A stretch of DNA of 64,000 bases from Buchnera aphidicola (Cinara curvipes) (GTDB taxonomy: Bacteria; Pseudomonadota; Gammaproteobacteria; Enterobacterales; Enterobacteriaceae), in the NCBI RefSeq assembly GCF_900698915.1, contig NZ_LR217710.1, positions 186,001 through 250,000 on the forward strand, written 5' to 3'. The notes under the pieces were generated by a model. It saw only the letters and a list, made by a program, of their open reading frames with translations, was not told the DNA's origin and did no database searches. The position numbers and the translations under genes were made by a program. Shown in pieces: positions 1 to 9,775 of this stretch. How positions within the stretch are numbered: the stretch's first letter is position 1; the number at the start of each line of letters is the position of its first letter.

Positions 1-587
1 CTTATTCATTATTAAAAAGTATATTCTATGGTTTTTATTTTGTTTTTAAGTTTATTCGTATTTTAATTTTATTTATTTTTTTTATAGCTGTTATAGACTC
101 AATTTTACAATATTTTCAATATTTAAATAATTTACGTATGACAATTCAAGAAGTAAAAGATGAATATAAAGAATTAGAAGGAAATCCTTTAATCAAACAA
201 AAAATTCGAATATTAACTCAACAGTTATCAAAAAAATATTCTGTTTTTAAGTTAAAGAAATCCGATGTAATTATTTTTGATTCTTTAAATTGTGCTGTTG
301 CAATACATTATGATATAAAAAATATGTCTTTGCCTAAAGTTCTATTTAAAGGAACAGGATTTTTATCTATAAAAATTATAGAAATTGCAAAAAAGAATAA
401 TATCCCTGTATTTATTTCTAGTTATTTAGCTATATATTTATATAATAATTCTTCTATTGGAGATTATGTTCCTAGTAATTTATACATATCTATAGCAAAA
501 ATTTTAGCATGGGCTTGGCAATTAAAATATTGGAAAAAATATGGAGGTATATATCCAGTTAAGCCTATTATATTTTTTGATAATTAA
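1..587 (+). CDS. flhB: Flagellar export switch protein FlhB, C-terminal part (5' end outside window)
   Basis: The frame is open from base 3 to the TAA at 585-587, so the gene enters from the left edge. The visible part starts in the last membrane segment (roughly bases 39-100, Ile/Phe/Leu-rich), then the cytoplasmic linker (LRMTIQEVKDEYKELEGNP, matching E. coli LRMSKQDIRDEFKQSEGDP) and the cytoplasmic domain, ending with AKILAWAWQLKYWK. FlhB is the substrate-specificity switch of the flagellar type III export gate and works with FlhA, the next gene. At the place of the family NPTH self-cleavage motif (bases 279-290) this protein reads DSLN, so the usual Asn-Pro cleavage should not occur. The C-terminal tail after the last helix is short. 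Identity is firm from the linker and the C-terminal helix; loss of switching is an inference from the missing motif. Confidence 0.95.
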   Translation, partial: YSLLKSIFYGFYFVFKFIRILILFIFFIAVIDSILQYFQYLNNLRMTIQEVKDEYKELEGNPLIKQKIRILTQQLSKKYSVFKLKKSDVIIFDSLNCAVAIHYDIKNMSLPKVLFKGTGFLSIKIIEIAKKNNIPVFISSYLAIYLYNNSSIGDYVPSNLYISIAKILAWAWQLKYWKKYGGIYPVKPIIFFDN

Positions 588-609
588 TAAATTATCTTTA
601 GGAGAAAAA

Positions 610-2697
610 TTGTTGATAAATAAAATATTTTTTTTATTTCATAGTTTTAAAAAAATTAATAATATTATATTAAGTTCTTTATTTGCTCCATTACTAATAT
701 TAATTATTTTATGTATGTTTATTTTGCCTCTTCCTTCTTTTATTTTAGATTTATTTTTTACTTTAAATATTGCTATTTCTATAATTGTTTTGATTGTTGC
801 TCTATTTACTACAAAAACTTTAGATTTTTCTTCTTTTCCTTCTGTAATATTATTTTCAACATTATTACGTTTGTCATTAAATATTGCTTCTACACGAATT
901 ATTTTATTGAATGGTCATCTTGGTTCTTTTTCTGCTGGACGTGTTATTGAATCATTTGGTTTTTTTTTAATTAGCGGAAATTTTTTTATTGGTATTATTA
1001 TTTTTATTATTTTAGTTATTATAAATTTTTTAGTAATTACTAAAGGTTCTGGAAGAATTGCAGAAGTTGGAGCTAGATTTATTTTAGATGCAATGCCAGG
1101 AAAACAAATGGCTATAGATGCTGATTTAAATGCTGGTATTATTTCTGAAAAAGAAGCAAGAAAAAGACGAATAAATGTACATAGAGAAGCTGATTTTTAT
1201 GGTTCTATGGATGGAGCAAGTAAATTTATTCGAGGAGATGCTATTGCTGGAATTATAATAATGATAGTAAATATTGTGGGTGGTTTAATAATAGGAATTT
1301 CTCAACATAATATGGTTTTTTTACAAGCAGCTAAAATATATAGCGTTTTGACTATTGGGGATGGTTTAGTTGCTCAAATTCCTTCTTTAATTATATCTAT
1401 TGCTTCAGGTGTTATTTTAACTCGAGTTGGTTCTGAAAAAATTAGTATTAGTGAACAAATAATTAGTCAAGTGTTTAATAATTCTCAAGTAATTTTTTTT
1501 AGTGGAGTTATTTTTTTTATATTTAGTTTAATTCCTGGTATGCCAAATTTTATTTTTTTATTTTTTACAATTAATTTATTTATATTATCATGGTATATAT
1601 ATAGTCAAAAGTGTATCAAAAAAAATTTTTATAAAAAATCTGTTTCTCAAGAAAGAAAAATATTAAATTTAACTTGGAATGATATTCAATTTGAATCTTT
1701 AATTACTCTAGAGTTAAGTTCTATTTTTTTAGAACCTACTTATAAAAATAAATATAGTAATTTATTACAAGATTTATATCAATTAAGAAAAAATATTGCT
1801 CAGGATTTTGGTTTTTTACTACCCGAAATTAACTTAGTTCATAATTATAAGTTAGAAAGTGGAATATATAAAATATTAATAAAAGGAGTAGAAATTAGTT
1901 CCAGTCAAGTTTATTTAGATAAATTTTTAGTTATAAATAAATCTGATAATGTTATTAAAATTCCAGGTATAAAAGTAATAGAGCCTGTTTTTAACCTTCC
2001 TTCATTATGGATTGATTCGAATTTTAAAAAAGATATTTTAAAAAATAAATTAGTAATTATTGACCCTATTACTGTTATTATTACACATTTTGATAAAATT
2101 CTTAGAAAAAAATTACATGAGTTATTTGGTTTTCAAGAAACTCAGCAATTAATAGATCGTATATCACAAAATTATCCAAAATTAATTGATTATTTAATAC
2201 CTAAAATAATTTCAGTAACTATTTTGCAGGGTATTTTACAGAATTTATTAAAAGATGATATATCAATTAAAGATATTAGAACTATTTTAGAAACTTTAAT
2301 AAAACACGGTTCTAGTTTAAAAAATGATATAGAAAAATTAACTGATATTATTCGTATTTCATTACGAAATTTTATTACTCAAAAGTTTTTTTTAAAAGAT
2401 AAAAATATTAATGTCATTGGTTTAAGCTCTAATATTGAAAAAATATTACTAAAATTTGTTAATGATAAAGCTCATGTTTTAGAACCTACTTTTTCTGAAA
2501 AACTAATTAAACAAACTCGATTATCTGTTTCTTTTCAAAAAAAAGATAATTTACCAATTGTATTATTAGTTCTACCTGAATTGCGTGTTCTTTTATCAAA
2601 ATTGTTTGTTCTTAATATTCCTGAGTTAACAGTATTATCATTTTTAGAAATTTCTGAAGATCGGTTTATAAAATTTACTCATATTATTGGTAAATAA
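610..2697 (+). CDS. flhA: Flagellar export gate protein FlhA
   Basis: Integral membrane ion-driven export gate of the flagellar type III secretion apparatus; the N-terminal half has about eight hydrophobic segments and the C-terminal half is the cytosolic substrate-docking domain. Diagnostic stretches include FILDLFFTLNIAISIIVLIV, STRIILLNGHLGSFSAGRV, AEVGARFILDAMPGKQMAID and DADLNAGIISEKEARKRR. From the chosen start the protein is 695 residues, against 692 in E. coli. An in-frame ATG at 541 lies inside flhB, but the real start is probably TTG at 610 or 613, because a strong AGGAG site sits at 600-604 and this start gives the family length. The gene follows flhB with 22 bases between stop and start, as in enterobacteria. 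Aphid symbionts keep hook-basal-body genes without flagellin, so a role as an export gate rather than in motility is likely (inference). Confidence 0.95.
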   Translation: MLINKIFFLFHSFKKINNIILSSLFAPLLILIILCMFILPLPSFILDLFFTLNIAISIIVLIVALFTTKTLDFSSFPSVILFSTLLRLSLNIASTRIILLNGHLGSFSAGRVIESFGFFLISGNFFIGIIIFIILVIINFLVITKGSGRIAEVGARFILDAMPGKQMAIDADLNAGIISEKEARKRRINVHREADFYGSMDGASKFIRGDAIAGIIIMIVNIVGGLIIGISQHNMVFLQAAKIYSVLTIGDGLVAQIPSLIISIASGVILTRVGSEKISISEQIISQVFNNSQVIFFSGVIFFIFSLIPGMPNFIFLFFTINLFILSWYIYSQKCIKKNFYKKSVSQERKILNLTWNDIQFESLITLELSSIFLEPTYKNKYSNLLQDLYQLRKNIAQDFGFLLPEINLVHNYKLESGIYKILIKGVEISSSQVYLDKFLVINKSDNVIKIPGIKVIEPVFNLPSLWIDSNFKKDILKNKLVIIDPITVIITHFDKILRKKLHELFGFQETQQLIDRISQNYPKLIDYLIPKIISVTILQGILQNLLKDDISIKDIRTILETLIKHGSSLKNDIEKLTDIIRISLRNFITQKFFLKDKNINVIGLSSNIEKILLKFVNDKAHVLEPTFSEKLIKQTRLSVSFQKKDNLPIVLLVLPELRVLLSKLFVLNIPELTVLSFLEISEDRFIKFTHIIGK

Positions 2698-2727
2698 AAA
2701 AGATTAGTTTTGTAAAAATAAAATTTT

Positions 2728-4443
2728 TTACATTATTTGTACTGTATTTATTCCTAACAAATATAAACCTTGTTTAATAATTCTAGCTGTTAAAATAGAT
2801 AATTTTATTCTACTTATCTTAATGTGTTTCTCTTTTACGAATAAAATAGGACAATTTTCATAAAATTTTGAAAATTTTCCAGCTATATCGTATAAATAGT
2901 TACACATTAAATGAGGAGTTCCTTTTTTTTCTAAAATAAATATAATTTCTTCAAATTGCAAAATCGTTAATATTAATTGTCTTTCAAAAATAGTAAATAT
3001 TTTTATATGATATAAATTAATATTAAAATCTGATTTATTATTTTTAATAATTGATTGAATGCGGGTGTATGCATATTGTATATAAGGAGCTGTATTCCCA
3101 TTTAATGATAGTATTTGATTCCAATCAAATTGATAATCAGATAATCTATTTTTAGATAAATCAAAATATTTTATAGCACCTATACCAATATTTTCTGATA
3201 TTTTTTTTATTTCATTTTCACTAATATTTTTGTTTTTTTTACTAACTAGTTTTTTTGCTTTTAAAATACTTTTATCTAATAAATCTATTAATTTAATTGT
3301 TTTTCCTTTACGCGTTTTAAAAGGTTTATTATTTTTACACAAAATCATTCCAAAAGAATGGTGTTCTAATAATGTTTTTTCTGGTACATATTTTGCTTTT
3401 TTAGCTATATTCCATACTTGTAATAAATGTTGCTTTTGTCTACTGTCAGTATAGTAAATAATTCGATCAGCTTTTAATACATTACATCTATATTTTATAC
3501 AAGCAAGATCTGTAGTAGTATATAAGAATGCTCCATCTTTTTTTTGTATAATCACCCCCATGTTTTTACCTAATCGATTTTTAAATTCTTTTAAATACAC
3601 TATAACTGATCCATTATAATTAACTGCTATTTTTTTATTTTTTAAATCAGAAATAATTTCTGGTAACATATAATTATAAAAACTTTCTCCTCTAATATCA
3701 CTATTTTTAAGTAAAACATTAAGTTTTTTATATATTAAATTATTTTTTTTTATAGTTAATTTAACTAATCTATTCCATATTTTTATACATTCTTTATCTT
3801 TATTTTGTAGTTTTACTACATTTTTTTTTGTTTCTTTTATAAAATTTTGGTCTTTTTTATAGCATGAATATGCTTTTTTATAAAATTTTTCAAAGTTATA
3901 AATAGATTTATATGATTTTAATTTTAATTGAGTGATTAATATTCCAAACTGTATTCCCCAATCACCAATATGATTTTGTCTAATAACTTTATTACCTAAA
4001 AATTTCATTACTCGAGCTGTTACATCTCCTAATATAGTAGACCTTAAATGTCCAACATGCATTTCTTTTGCCATATTTGGTGAAGAATAGTCAATAACTA
4101 CTATTTTTTTTCTTTTTATAGGAATATTAAAATTTTTTGAATTATACATTTTATTTATATATTTACATAACCAATTATTTCTTAATTTTATATTAATAAA
4201 TCCCTGTTTAGGGGCAAATATTTTTTTAAATATATTATATTTTTTCATATAATTAGAAATTTTTATTGATAATTCATGTGGAGATAATGATATTTTTTTT
4301 TTAAATTTAATAATTCCATTTATTTGATAATCAATTTCGTTATTTTTTGTGTTTTTTCGTATAATAGGATCAAAATTTTTAGGAACTCCATATCTTATAC
4401 ATATTTTTTTTATTTTTTTTGTTAAAAATGTTTGAATATTCAT
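2728..4443 (-). CDS. argS: Arginyl-tRNA synthetase
   Basis: Class I aminoacyl-tRNA synthetase charging tRNA-Arg with arginine. It has 571 residues (E. coli 577). The class I HIGH signature is HVGH at residues 129-132, inside SSPNMAKEMHVGHLRST, the typical ArgS version. The N-terminal Add1 domain (about 1-110), the catalytic Rossmann fold (WGIQFGILI, YTTTDLACIKYR, YIQYAYTRIQSII) and the C-terminal anticodon domain ending LGINTVQIM are all present. It is transcribed convergently with flhA, with 30 bases between the stops. The upstream 427 bases are shared with the divergent 16S rRNA gene, an arrangement characteristic of Buchnera chromosomes. Confidence 0.97.
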   Translation of the reverse strand: MNIQTFLTKKIKKICIRYGVPKNFDPIIRKNTKNNEIDYQINGIIKFKKKISLSPHELSIKISNYMKKYNIFKKIFAPKQGFINIKLRNNWLCKYINKMYNSKNFNIPIKRKKIVVIDYSSPNMAKEMHVGHLRSTILGDVTARVMKFLGNKVIRQNHIGDWGIQFGILITQLKLKSYKSIYNFEKFYKKAYSCYKKDQNFIKETKKNVVKLQNKDKECIKIWNRLVKLTIKKNNLIYKKLNVLLKNSDIRGESFYNYMLPEIISDLKNKKIAVNYNGSVIVYLKEFKNRLGKNMGVIIQKKDGAFLYTTTDLACIKYRCNVLKADRIIYYTDSRQKQHLLQVWNIAKKAKYVPEKTLLEHHSFGMILCKNNKPFKTRKGKTIKLIDLLDKSILKAKKLVSKKNKNISENEIKKISENIGIGAIKYFDLSKNRLSDYQFDWNQILSLNGNTAPYIQYAYTRIQSIIKNNKSDFNINLYHIKIFTIFERQLILTILQFEEIIFILEKKGTPHLMCNYLYDIAGKFSKFYENCPILFVKEKHIKISRIKLSILTARIIKQGLYLLGINTVQIM

Positions 4444-4701
4444 ATATTTACCTTTTTAATTATAAAATATTAATTTATATATATTTTTAATATAATAGTT
4501 GTAAATTTTATAAAAATTATTATATAATAATTAATTAAAGTTGTAAAAATATATATATTTTTATTTAATTTTTAAATATAAATAATATTTGTAAATAATT
4601 TTTTTAGTATAAAAACAATTTTTATAAGAATTAAATTAATTAATTAATAATATAAATTATTAATAATATAATAATTTTTTTGATAAATTTAAAAAAATAT
4701 G

Positions 4702-4729
4702 TTGACTTTTTTTTAAAAAACGATAATAT
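4702..4729 (+). promoter_or_regulatory. Probable sigma-70 promoter of the 16S rRNA unit
   Basis: TTGACT at 4702-4707 is a near-consensus -35 box, followed after 16 bases by TAATAT at 4724-4729 as the likely -10 box (the overlapping GATAAT at 4722 is an alternative with a short spacer). It lies about 140 bases before mature 16S rRNA. The same -35 hexamer precedes tRNA-Asp and rpsA in this window. The preceding part of the argS-rrs gap, 4444-4701, is almost pure A/T and I see no gene in it. Confidence 0.6.
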
Positions 4730-4746
4730 AGATCTTGTAATAAAAA

Positions 4747-4759
4747 TGTTCTTTAAAAA
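4747..4759 (+). promoter_or_regulatory. boxA-like antitermination site in the rRNA leader
   Basis: TGTTCTTTAAAAA closely resembles the E. coli rRNA boxA TGCTCTTTAACAA. It sits between the promoter and the processing stem, the expected place. In E. coli, boxA recruits NusB-S10 and, with NusA and SuhB, protects rRNA transcription from termination. A suhB gene with a ruined active site is kept elsewhere in this window. Confidence 0.55.
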
Positions 4760-4765
4760 AATATT

Positions 4766-4787
4766 TCAGAAAATTTATGTGGGCACA
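4766..4787 (+). other. 5' half of the 16S rRNA processing stem
   Basis: These 22 bases pair with 6454-6475 on the other side of 16S rRNA (one G-U pair; the core AAATTTATGTGGGCACA pairs perfectly with TGTGCCCACATAAATTT). This is the arrangement of the RNase III-cleaved 16S precursor stem; rnc itself lies at 10.6-11.3 kb. Confidence 0.8.
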
Positions 4788-4870
4788 TGAAAATTAAATA
4801 TTCAGATACAAATTATTCATTATTAATTTTAATTAAAAAAAATTAATTTTGTAATAAAAAGGTTATACGT

Positions 4871-6430
<1,560 letters not shown>

Positions 6431-6453
6431 AAATAAAAAATATTTAATTGGAT

Positions 6454-6475
6454 TGTGCCCACATAAATTTTTTGA
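6454..6475 (+). other. 3' half of the 16S rRNA processing stem
   Basis: Pairs with 4766-4787 to enclose 16S rRNA in a 22-bp stem. The tRNA-Ile gene begins 13 bases later, so tRNA release is outside the stem, as in E. coli rRNA transcripts. Confidence 0.8.
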
Positions 6476-6488
6476 TTTATAGTAAAAC

Positions 6489-6565
6489 AGGCTTGTAGCT
6501 CAGCCGGTTAGAGCACACCCCTGATAAGGGTGAGGTCGGTGGTTCAAATCCACTCAGGCCTACCA
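6489..6565 (+). tRNA. tRNA-Ile (anticodon GAT)
   Basis: Seventy-seven bases that fold as a standard cloverleaf: acceptor AGGCTTG pairs with CAGGCCT, anticodon loop CTGATAA carries GAT, and the T arm is GGTTCAAATCC. The 3' CCA is encoded (6563-6565). Nearly identical to E. coli tRNA-Ile of the rRNA spacer. Confidence 0.98.
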
Positions 6566-6577
6566 TTTAAAAAAAAA

Positions 6578-6650
6578 GGGGCTATAGCTCAGCTGGGAGA
6601 GCGCCTGCTTTGCACGCAGGAGGTCAGCGGTTCAATCCCGCTTAGCTCCA
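6578..6650 (+). tRNA. tRNA-Ala (anticodon TGC)
   Basis: Acceptor GGGGCTA pairs with TAGCTCC at 6643-6649, followed by discriminator A; the anticodon loop is TTTGCAC and the T arm GGTTCAATCC. Unlike the neighbouring tRNA-Ile, no CCA is encoded (GTA follows), so the tail must be added by CCA transferase. It lies 12 bases after tRNA-Ile, in the same transcript. Confidence 0.98.
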
Positions 6651-6790
6651 GTATTTTTTATTTCACTTCTATTAATTTCATTTTTTTATTTTATAAATAA
6701 TTTTTTACTTTAAAAATTTTAATAACTTAATGTTTTTATAAATTATATATAAAATTCACCTTAATTAATCTATTTTAAATTCTTTTAAAT

Positions 6791-7501
6791 ATGAGTTATA
6801 TACGTAAAGATAGAAAGGTAATTTTAGATATAGAAACAACTGGTATGAACAGACACGGTTGTTTATATCTTAATCATAAAATTATTGAAATAGGTATAAT
6901 TGAAGTAATTAATAGACATTATACTGGAAAATATCTACATTTTTATTTAAATCCTAATAGAAAAATTGATAAAGAAGCATATAAAATTCATGGAATTTCT
7001 GAAAATTTTTTATTAAACCAACCAACTTTTAAAGAAAAATACATAGATATTTTAAAATTTATAAAAAAATCAGAAATTATAGTACATAATGCAATATTTG
7101 ATATTAGTTTTTTAGATTATGAATTTAGAAATTTAAATTGCGGAATTCAAAAAATTAGTAAATTTTGTACTATTACAGATACTTTATTAATTGCAAGAAA
7201 AATATTTCCTGGAAAAAAAAATAGTTTAGATGCTTTATGTAAAAGATATAAAATAATTAATATTAATAGAGAATTACATAGTGCATTATTAGATGCCAAA
7301 ATATTAATGAAATTATATTTATATATGACAAGTAAACAAGAAAAAATTAAATTTAGTTTAAAAAATTTATATTCAATAAATTTACCTTTTTTAAAAAAAA
7401 GCGCAGTATTTCAACCATTAAAAATTTTATTTGCAAATAATTTAGAAAATAAAAAACATAAAAAATATATAAATATAATTAAAAAAAATTTTTCAAATTA
7501 A
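6791..7501 (+). CDS. dnaQ: DNA polymerase III epsilon subunit (3'-5' proofreading exonuclease)
   Basis: Removes mispaired bases during replication as part of the Pol III core. It has 236 residues (E. coli 243). The DEDDh exonuclease residues are intact: D13 and E15 in LDIETTGMN, D104 in VHNAIFDISFLDYE, H163 and D168 in ELHSALLDAK. The C-terminal segment that binds the alpha subunit is shorter and lysine-rich (NKKHKKYINIIKKNFSN). It stands alone between tRNA-Ala and tRNA-Asp; rnhA, its divergent neighbour in E. coli, is absent here. A working proofreading exonuclease is notable in a genome with such strong AT drift. Confidence 0.96.
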   Translation: MSYIRKDRKVILDIETTGMNRHGCLYLNHKIIEIGIIEVINRHYTGKYLHFYLNPNRKIDKEAYKIHGISENFLLNQPTFKEKYIDILKFIKKSEIIVHNAIFDISFLDYEFRNLNCGIQKISKFCTITDTLLIARKIFPGKKNSLDALCKRYKIININRELHSALLDAKILMKLYLYMTSKQEKIKFSLKNLYSINLPFLKKSAVFQPLKILFANNLENKKHKKYINIIKKNFSN

Positions 7502-7521
7502 TAATTATTTATTTTTTTTTC

Positions 7522-7550
7522 TTGACTATCATAATAAATAAATATAAAAT
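7522..7550 (+). promoter_or_regulatory. Probable promoter of tRNA-Asp
   Basis: TTGACT at 7522-7527, a 17-base spacer and TAAAAT at 7545-7550 form a near-consensus sigma-70 promoter. Transcription would start near 7557, about 18 bases before the tRNA. Confidence 0.6.
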
Positions 7551-7574
7551 TTATATTTTAATAAATTAAATATT

Positions 7575-7648
7575 GGTGCGGTAGTTCAGTTGGTTAGAAT
7601 ATCGGCCTGTCACGCCGGGGGTCACGGGTTCGAATCCCGTCCGCACCG
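7575..7648 (+). tRNA. tRNA-Asp (anticodon GTC)
   Basis: Acceptor GGTGCGG pairs with CCGCACC (7641-7647), with discriminator G; the anticodon loop is CTGTCAC and the T arm GGGTTCGAATCCC. No CCA is encoded. It is followed 58 bases later by grpE and may be cotranscribed with it. Confidence 0.98.
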
Positions 7649-7706
7649 TAAAATTATTTTTTTTATAAATAATATTTTTTTATGTTAAAAATTTGGAAAT
7701 ATAATT

Positions 7707-8264
7707 ATGAATTGTAATGATATTATTAGTAATTCATCTTCAAATGTAAAAAATAATACTTTATTAAACAAAGATATAGTAATTGATAAAAAATCATTAA
7801 AAAAAAGTAAATTAAAATTATTAAATTTGAAACAAGATATTTTAAATACATCTATTATTTATAAAGACAAAGTATTAAAAATTAAAAAAAGATTACAAAA
7901 AAAAATTTATAATACATATAATTTTTTTTTAGAAAAAGATTTTTTATTAGTTTTACCTATTATTGATAGTATTGAAGCTACTATTAATGTATTAGATAAT
8001 TCTAATGATAATAATTCTACAATTTATATAGTATTAAAAGATATTCAAAAAAAATTTTTATATGTATTTAAAAAATATGGTGTTTCAATTATTAATTCTA
8101 TTAATATACCCTTTAATCCTGATTTTCATCAAGCAATATCAATTGATTTTTCGGGAAAATATAAAAATAATTTTATTTCATCTATTATTCAAAAAGGATA
8201 CTCATTAAATAATAGATTATTAAGACCCGCTTTAGTATCCGTATCACAAATTAAAAAAAATTAA
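7707..8264 (+). CDS. grpE: GrpE, nucleotide-exchange factor of DnaK
   Basis: Cochaperone that releases ADP from DnaK. It has 185 residues (E. coli 197). The N-terminal half is a lysine-rich coiled coil (about 20-85), followed by the dimer four-helix region with FFLEKDFLLVLPIIDSIEA, and the C-terminal beta domain is clear from FNPDFHQAISIDFSGKY and IIQKGYSLNNRLLRPALVSV, matching E. coli HQAIAM and QKGYTLNGRTIRAAMVTV. No heat-shock promoter is visible; the upstream promoter is that of tRNA-Asp. Confidence 0.95.
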   Translation: MNCNDIISNSSSNVKNNTLLNKDIVIDKKSLKKSKLKLLNLKQDILNTSIIYKDKVLKIKKRLQKKIYNTYNFFLEKDFLLVLPIIDSIEATINVLDNSNDNNSTIYIVLKDIQKKFLYVFKKYGVSIINSINIPFNPDFHQAISIDFSGKYKNNFISSIIQKGYSLNNRLLRPALVSVSQIKKN

Positions 8265-8347
8265 AATCTATATTATTATTAATATTTTTTATAAATTTTA
8301 TATTATTAATTACAATATTAAATATTTATTTATATAAGGAAAAATAT

Positions 8348-8841
8348 TTGAATATTAGTAGAAAAAAAAAAATAATAAAAAAAAAACATTTTTAAATAAA
8401 AAAGCTAAATATAATTTTCATATAAAAAAAACTATTATTTCTGGAATTGTTTTAGAAGGATGGGAAGTAAAATCAATTAGATCAGGTTTTGTTCAAATTA
8501 CTGAAGGGCATATTTATATTAAAAAAAATGAAGCTTATTTAAGTGGAGTATATTTTCAACCGTTATTAAATACATCTGATTCTATTAGTTGTCAATCAAA
8601 TCGTATTAGAAAATTATTATTAAAAAAAAAAGAAATTCATAATTTGTCTGTTTACAGTAAAAGAAAAGGATATACAATTATCCCTATAAAATTATTTTGG
8701 AGTAGATCTTGGTGTAAAATTAAAATAGGAATTGCAAAAGGTAAATCTATTCAAGATAAAAGATTAGATAAAAAAAATAATTCATGGAAAATTGAACAAT
8801 CTACTATATTTAAACGTATATCTATAAATAAAATAGAATAA
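8348..8841 (+). CDS. smpB: SmpB, tmRNA-binding protein, reading frame broken by an A11 tract
   Basis: Binds tmRNA and brings it to stalled ribosomes. In the main frame the homology runs from about 8392 (LNKKAKYNFHI, matching E. coli LNKRARHEYFI) through LEGWEVKSIRSG and WCKIKIGIAKGKSIQDKR to the TAA at 8839-8841. That frame has a TAG at 8359 and no usable start before the homology. A TTG at 8348 with AGGA at 8337-8340 starts a different frame (product begins MNISRKKK) that dies at TAA 8393. The two frames overlap across A11 (8362-8372) and A10 (8377-8386). Adding one A joins them and gives 164 residues (E. coli 160). Rescue by RNA polymerase slippage on poly(A), known for Buchnera, is the likely explanation; sequence error or true decay are alternatives. 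A short open frame from TTG 8644 covers only the C-terminal third. Confidence 0.85.
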
Positions 8842-8876
8842 TAGTAGATATTTTTATGAAACAGGATTTTATTATA

Positions 8877-9332
8877 ATGAAATTAATAGATAATTATTGG
8901 ATGAAAATAGCATTAAATCAAGCATATAAGGGAGAAAAAAGAGGGGAAATTCCAATTGGTTCTGTTTTAGTAAAAAATAATTATCTTATTAGTTCATCTT
9001 ATAATTCTTGTGTTTCTTTATTTGATGCTAGTGCTCATTCTGAAATTTTAGTTATTAGAAAAGGAGGAAAGAAATTAAAAAATTATAGATTATATAATAC
9101 TGTTTTATATGTAACACATGAACCTTGTTTTATGTGTTCTGCAGCTATTATAAATTCTAGAATACGTAGAGTTGTATATGGCTCTTATAGTACAAAGAAA
9201 CATGATTTTTCATACTTTATGAATTTATTATATATTAATAATATTAAGCATCATATAAGAGATATTAAATCTGGTGTTCTATTATATGAATGCTCAAATT
9301 TATTAAAAAATTTTTTTAAAAAAAAAAGATAA
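8877..9332 (+). CDS. tadA: tRNA adenosine(34) deaminase TadA
   Basis: Converts A34 to inosine in tRNA-Arg(ACG) and is essential in bacteria. Zinc deaminase signatures are intact: SAHSEIL (His-x-Glu) and HEPCFMCSAAI (Pro-Cys-x-x-Cys), and NYRLYNTVLYVT matches the E. coli fold. ATG 8877 is preferred because AGGA at 8863-8866 precedes it and the product then begins MKLIDNYWMKIAL, close to the E. coli N-terminus; ATG 8856 would add seven residues but has no ribosome site. The protein is 151 residues from 8877 and lacks the E. coli C-terminal tail. It follows smpB by a few tens of bases. Confidence 0.93.
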   Translation: MKLIDNYWMKIALNQAYKGEKRGEIPIGSVLVKNNYLISSSYNSCVSLFDASAHSEILVIRKGGKKLKNYRLYNTVLYVTHEPCFMCSAAIINSRIRRVVYGSYSTKKHDFSYFMNLLYINNIKHHIRDIKSGVLLYECSNLLKNFFKKKR

Positions 9333-9367
9333 ATTAAATTTATATTAAAAATGATTATTTTTTTTAT

Positions 9368-9748
9368 TTATTTTTCTAGTATAACAATAGATTGTACATA
9401 TTTACGAGAATCAGTAATGCTTAAAAAAATTTTTTTAGTTTTTAATTTTTTTAAAATTATACCAGCATAACCAAATATATTTAACTTTGGTTTACCATAT
9501 ATATTATTTATAATTTCACAATTTTTTAAAAACATTTTTTTATATATCCCAATTCCAATTGCTTTAGCTGCTGCTTCTTTAGCTGTAAATCTTGTAGCTA
9601 AAAATTTATCTTTATAATATGTATTTTTGTATTCATATAATTCTTTTTCTGATAAAATTTTATTAGGTATTTTAATACCATAACGAAAAATTAATTTTTT
9701 AAATCGTTTAATATTTATTAAATCTATTCCAATACTTATTATTGACAT
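9368..9748 (-). CDS. acpS: Holo-[acyl-carrier-protein] synthase
   Basis: Transfers 4'-phosphopantetheine from CoA to acyl carrier protein. It has 126 residues, the family length. The magnesium and CoA-binding residues lie in SIGIDLINI near the N-terminus and in ATRFTAKEAAAKAIGIGI; the C-terminal strand ITDSRKYVQSIVILE matches E. coli. It is last in the lepA-lepB-rnc-era-acpS transcript. In E. coli, recO and pdxJ lie between era and acpS; here only 27 bases separate them, so both are gone from this locus. With fabI it indicates a working fatty-acid synthesis route. Confidence 0.96.
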   Translation of the reverse strand: MSIISIGIDLINIKRFKKLIFRYGIKIPNKILSEKELYEYKNTYYKDKFLATRFTAKEAAAKAIGIGIYKKMFLKNCEIINNIYGKPKLNIFGYAGIILKKLKTKKIFLSITDSRKYVQSIVILEK

Positions 9749-9775
9749 TTTATTTCCTATTAAAATACAAAAAAT

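Noticed and set aside
711..950. Phe/Tyr-rich open frame inside flhA
   Set aside because: Shadow of the conserved flhA reading frame.
8270..8350. tmRNA (ssrA) next to smpB
   Set aside because: No tRNA-like ends or G+C-rich folded segment is visible in this or other gaps.
8644..8841. A 65-codon protein from TTG 8644
   Set aside because: It is the C-terminal third of SmpB; homology continues upstream in the same frame to about 8392.
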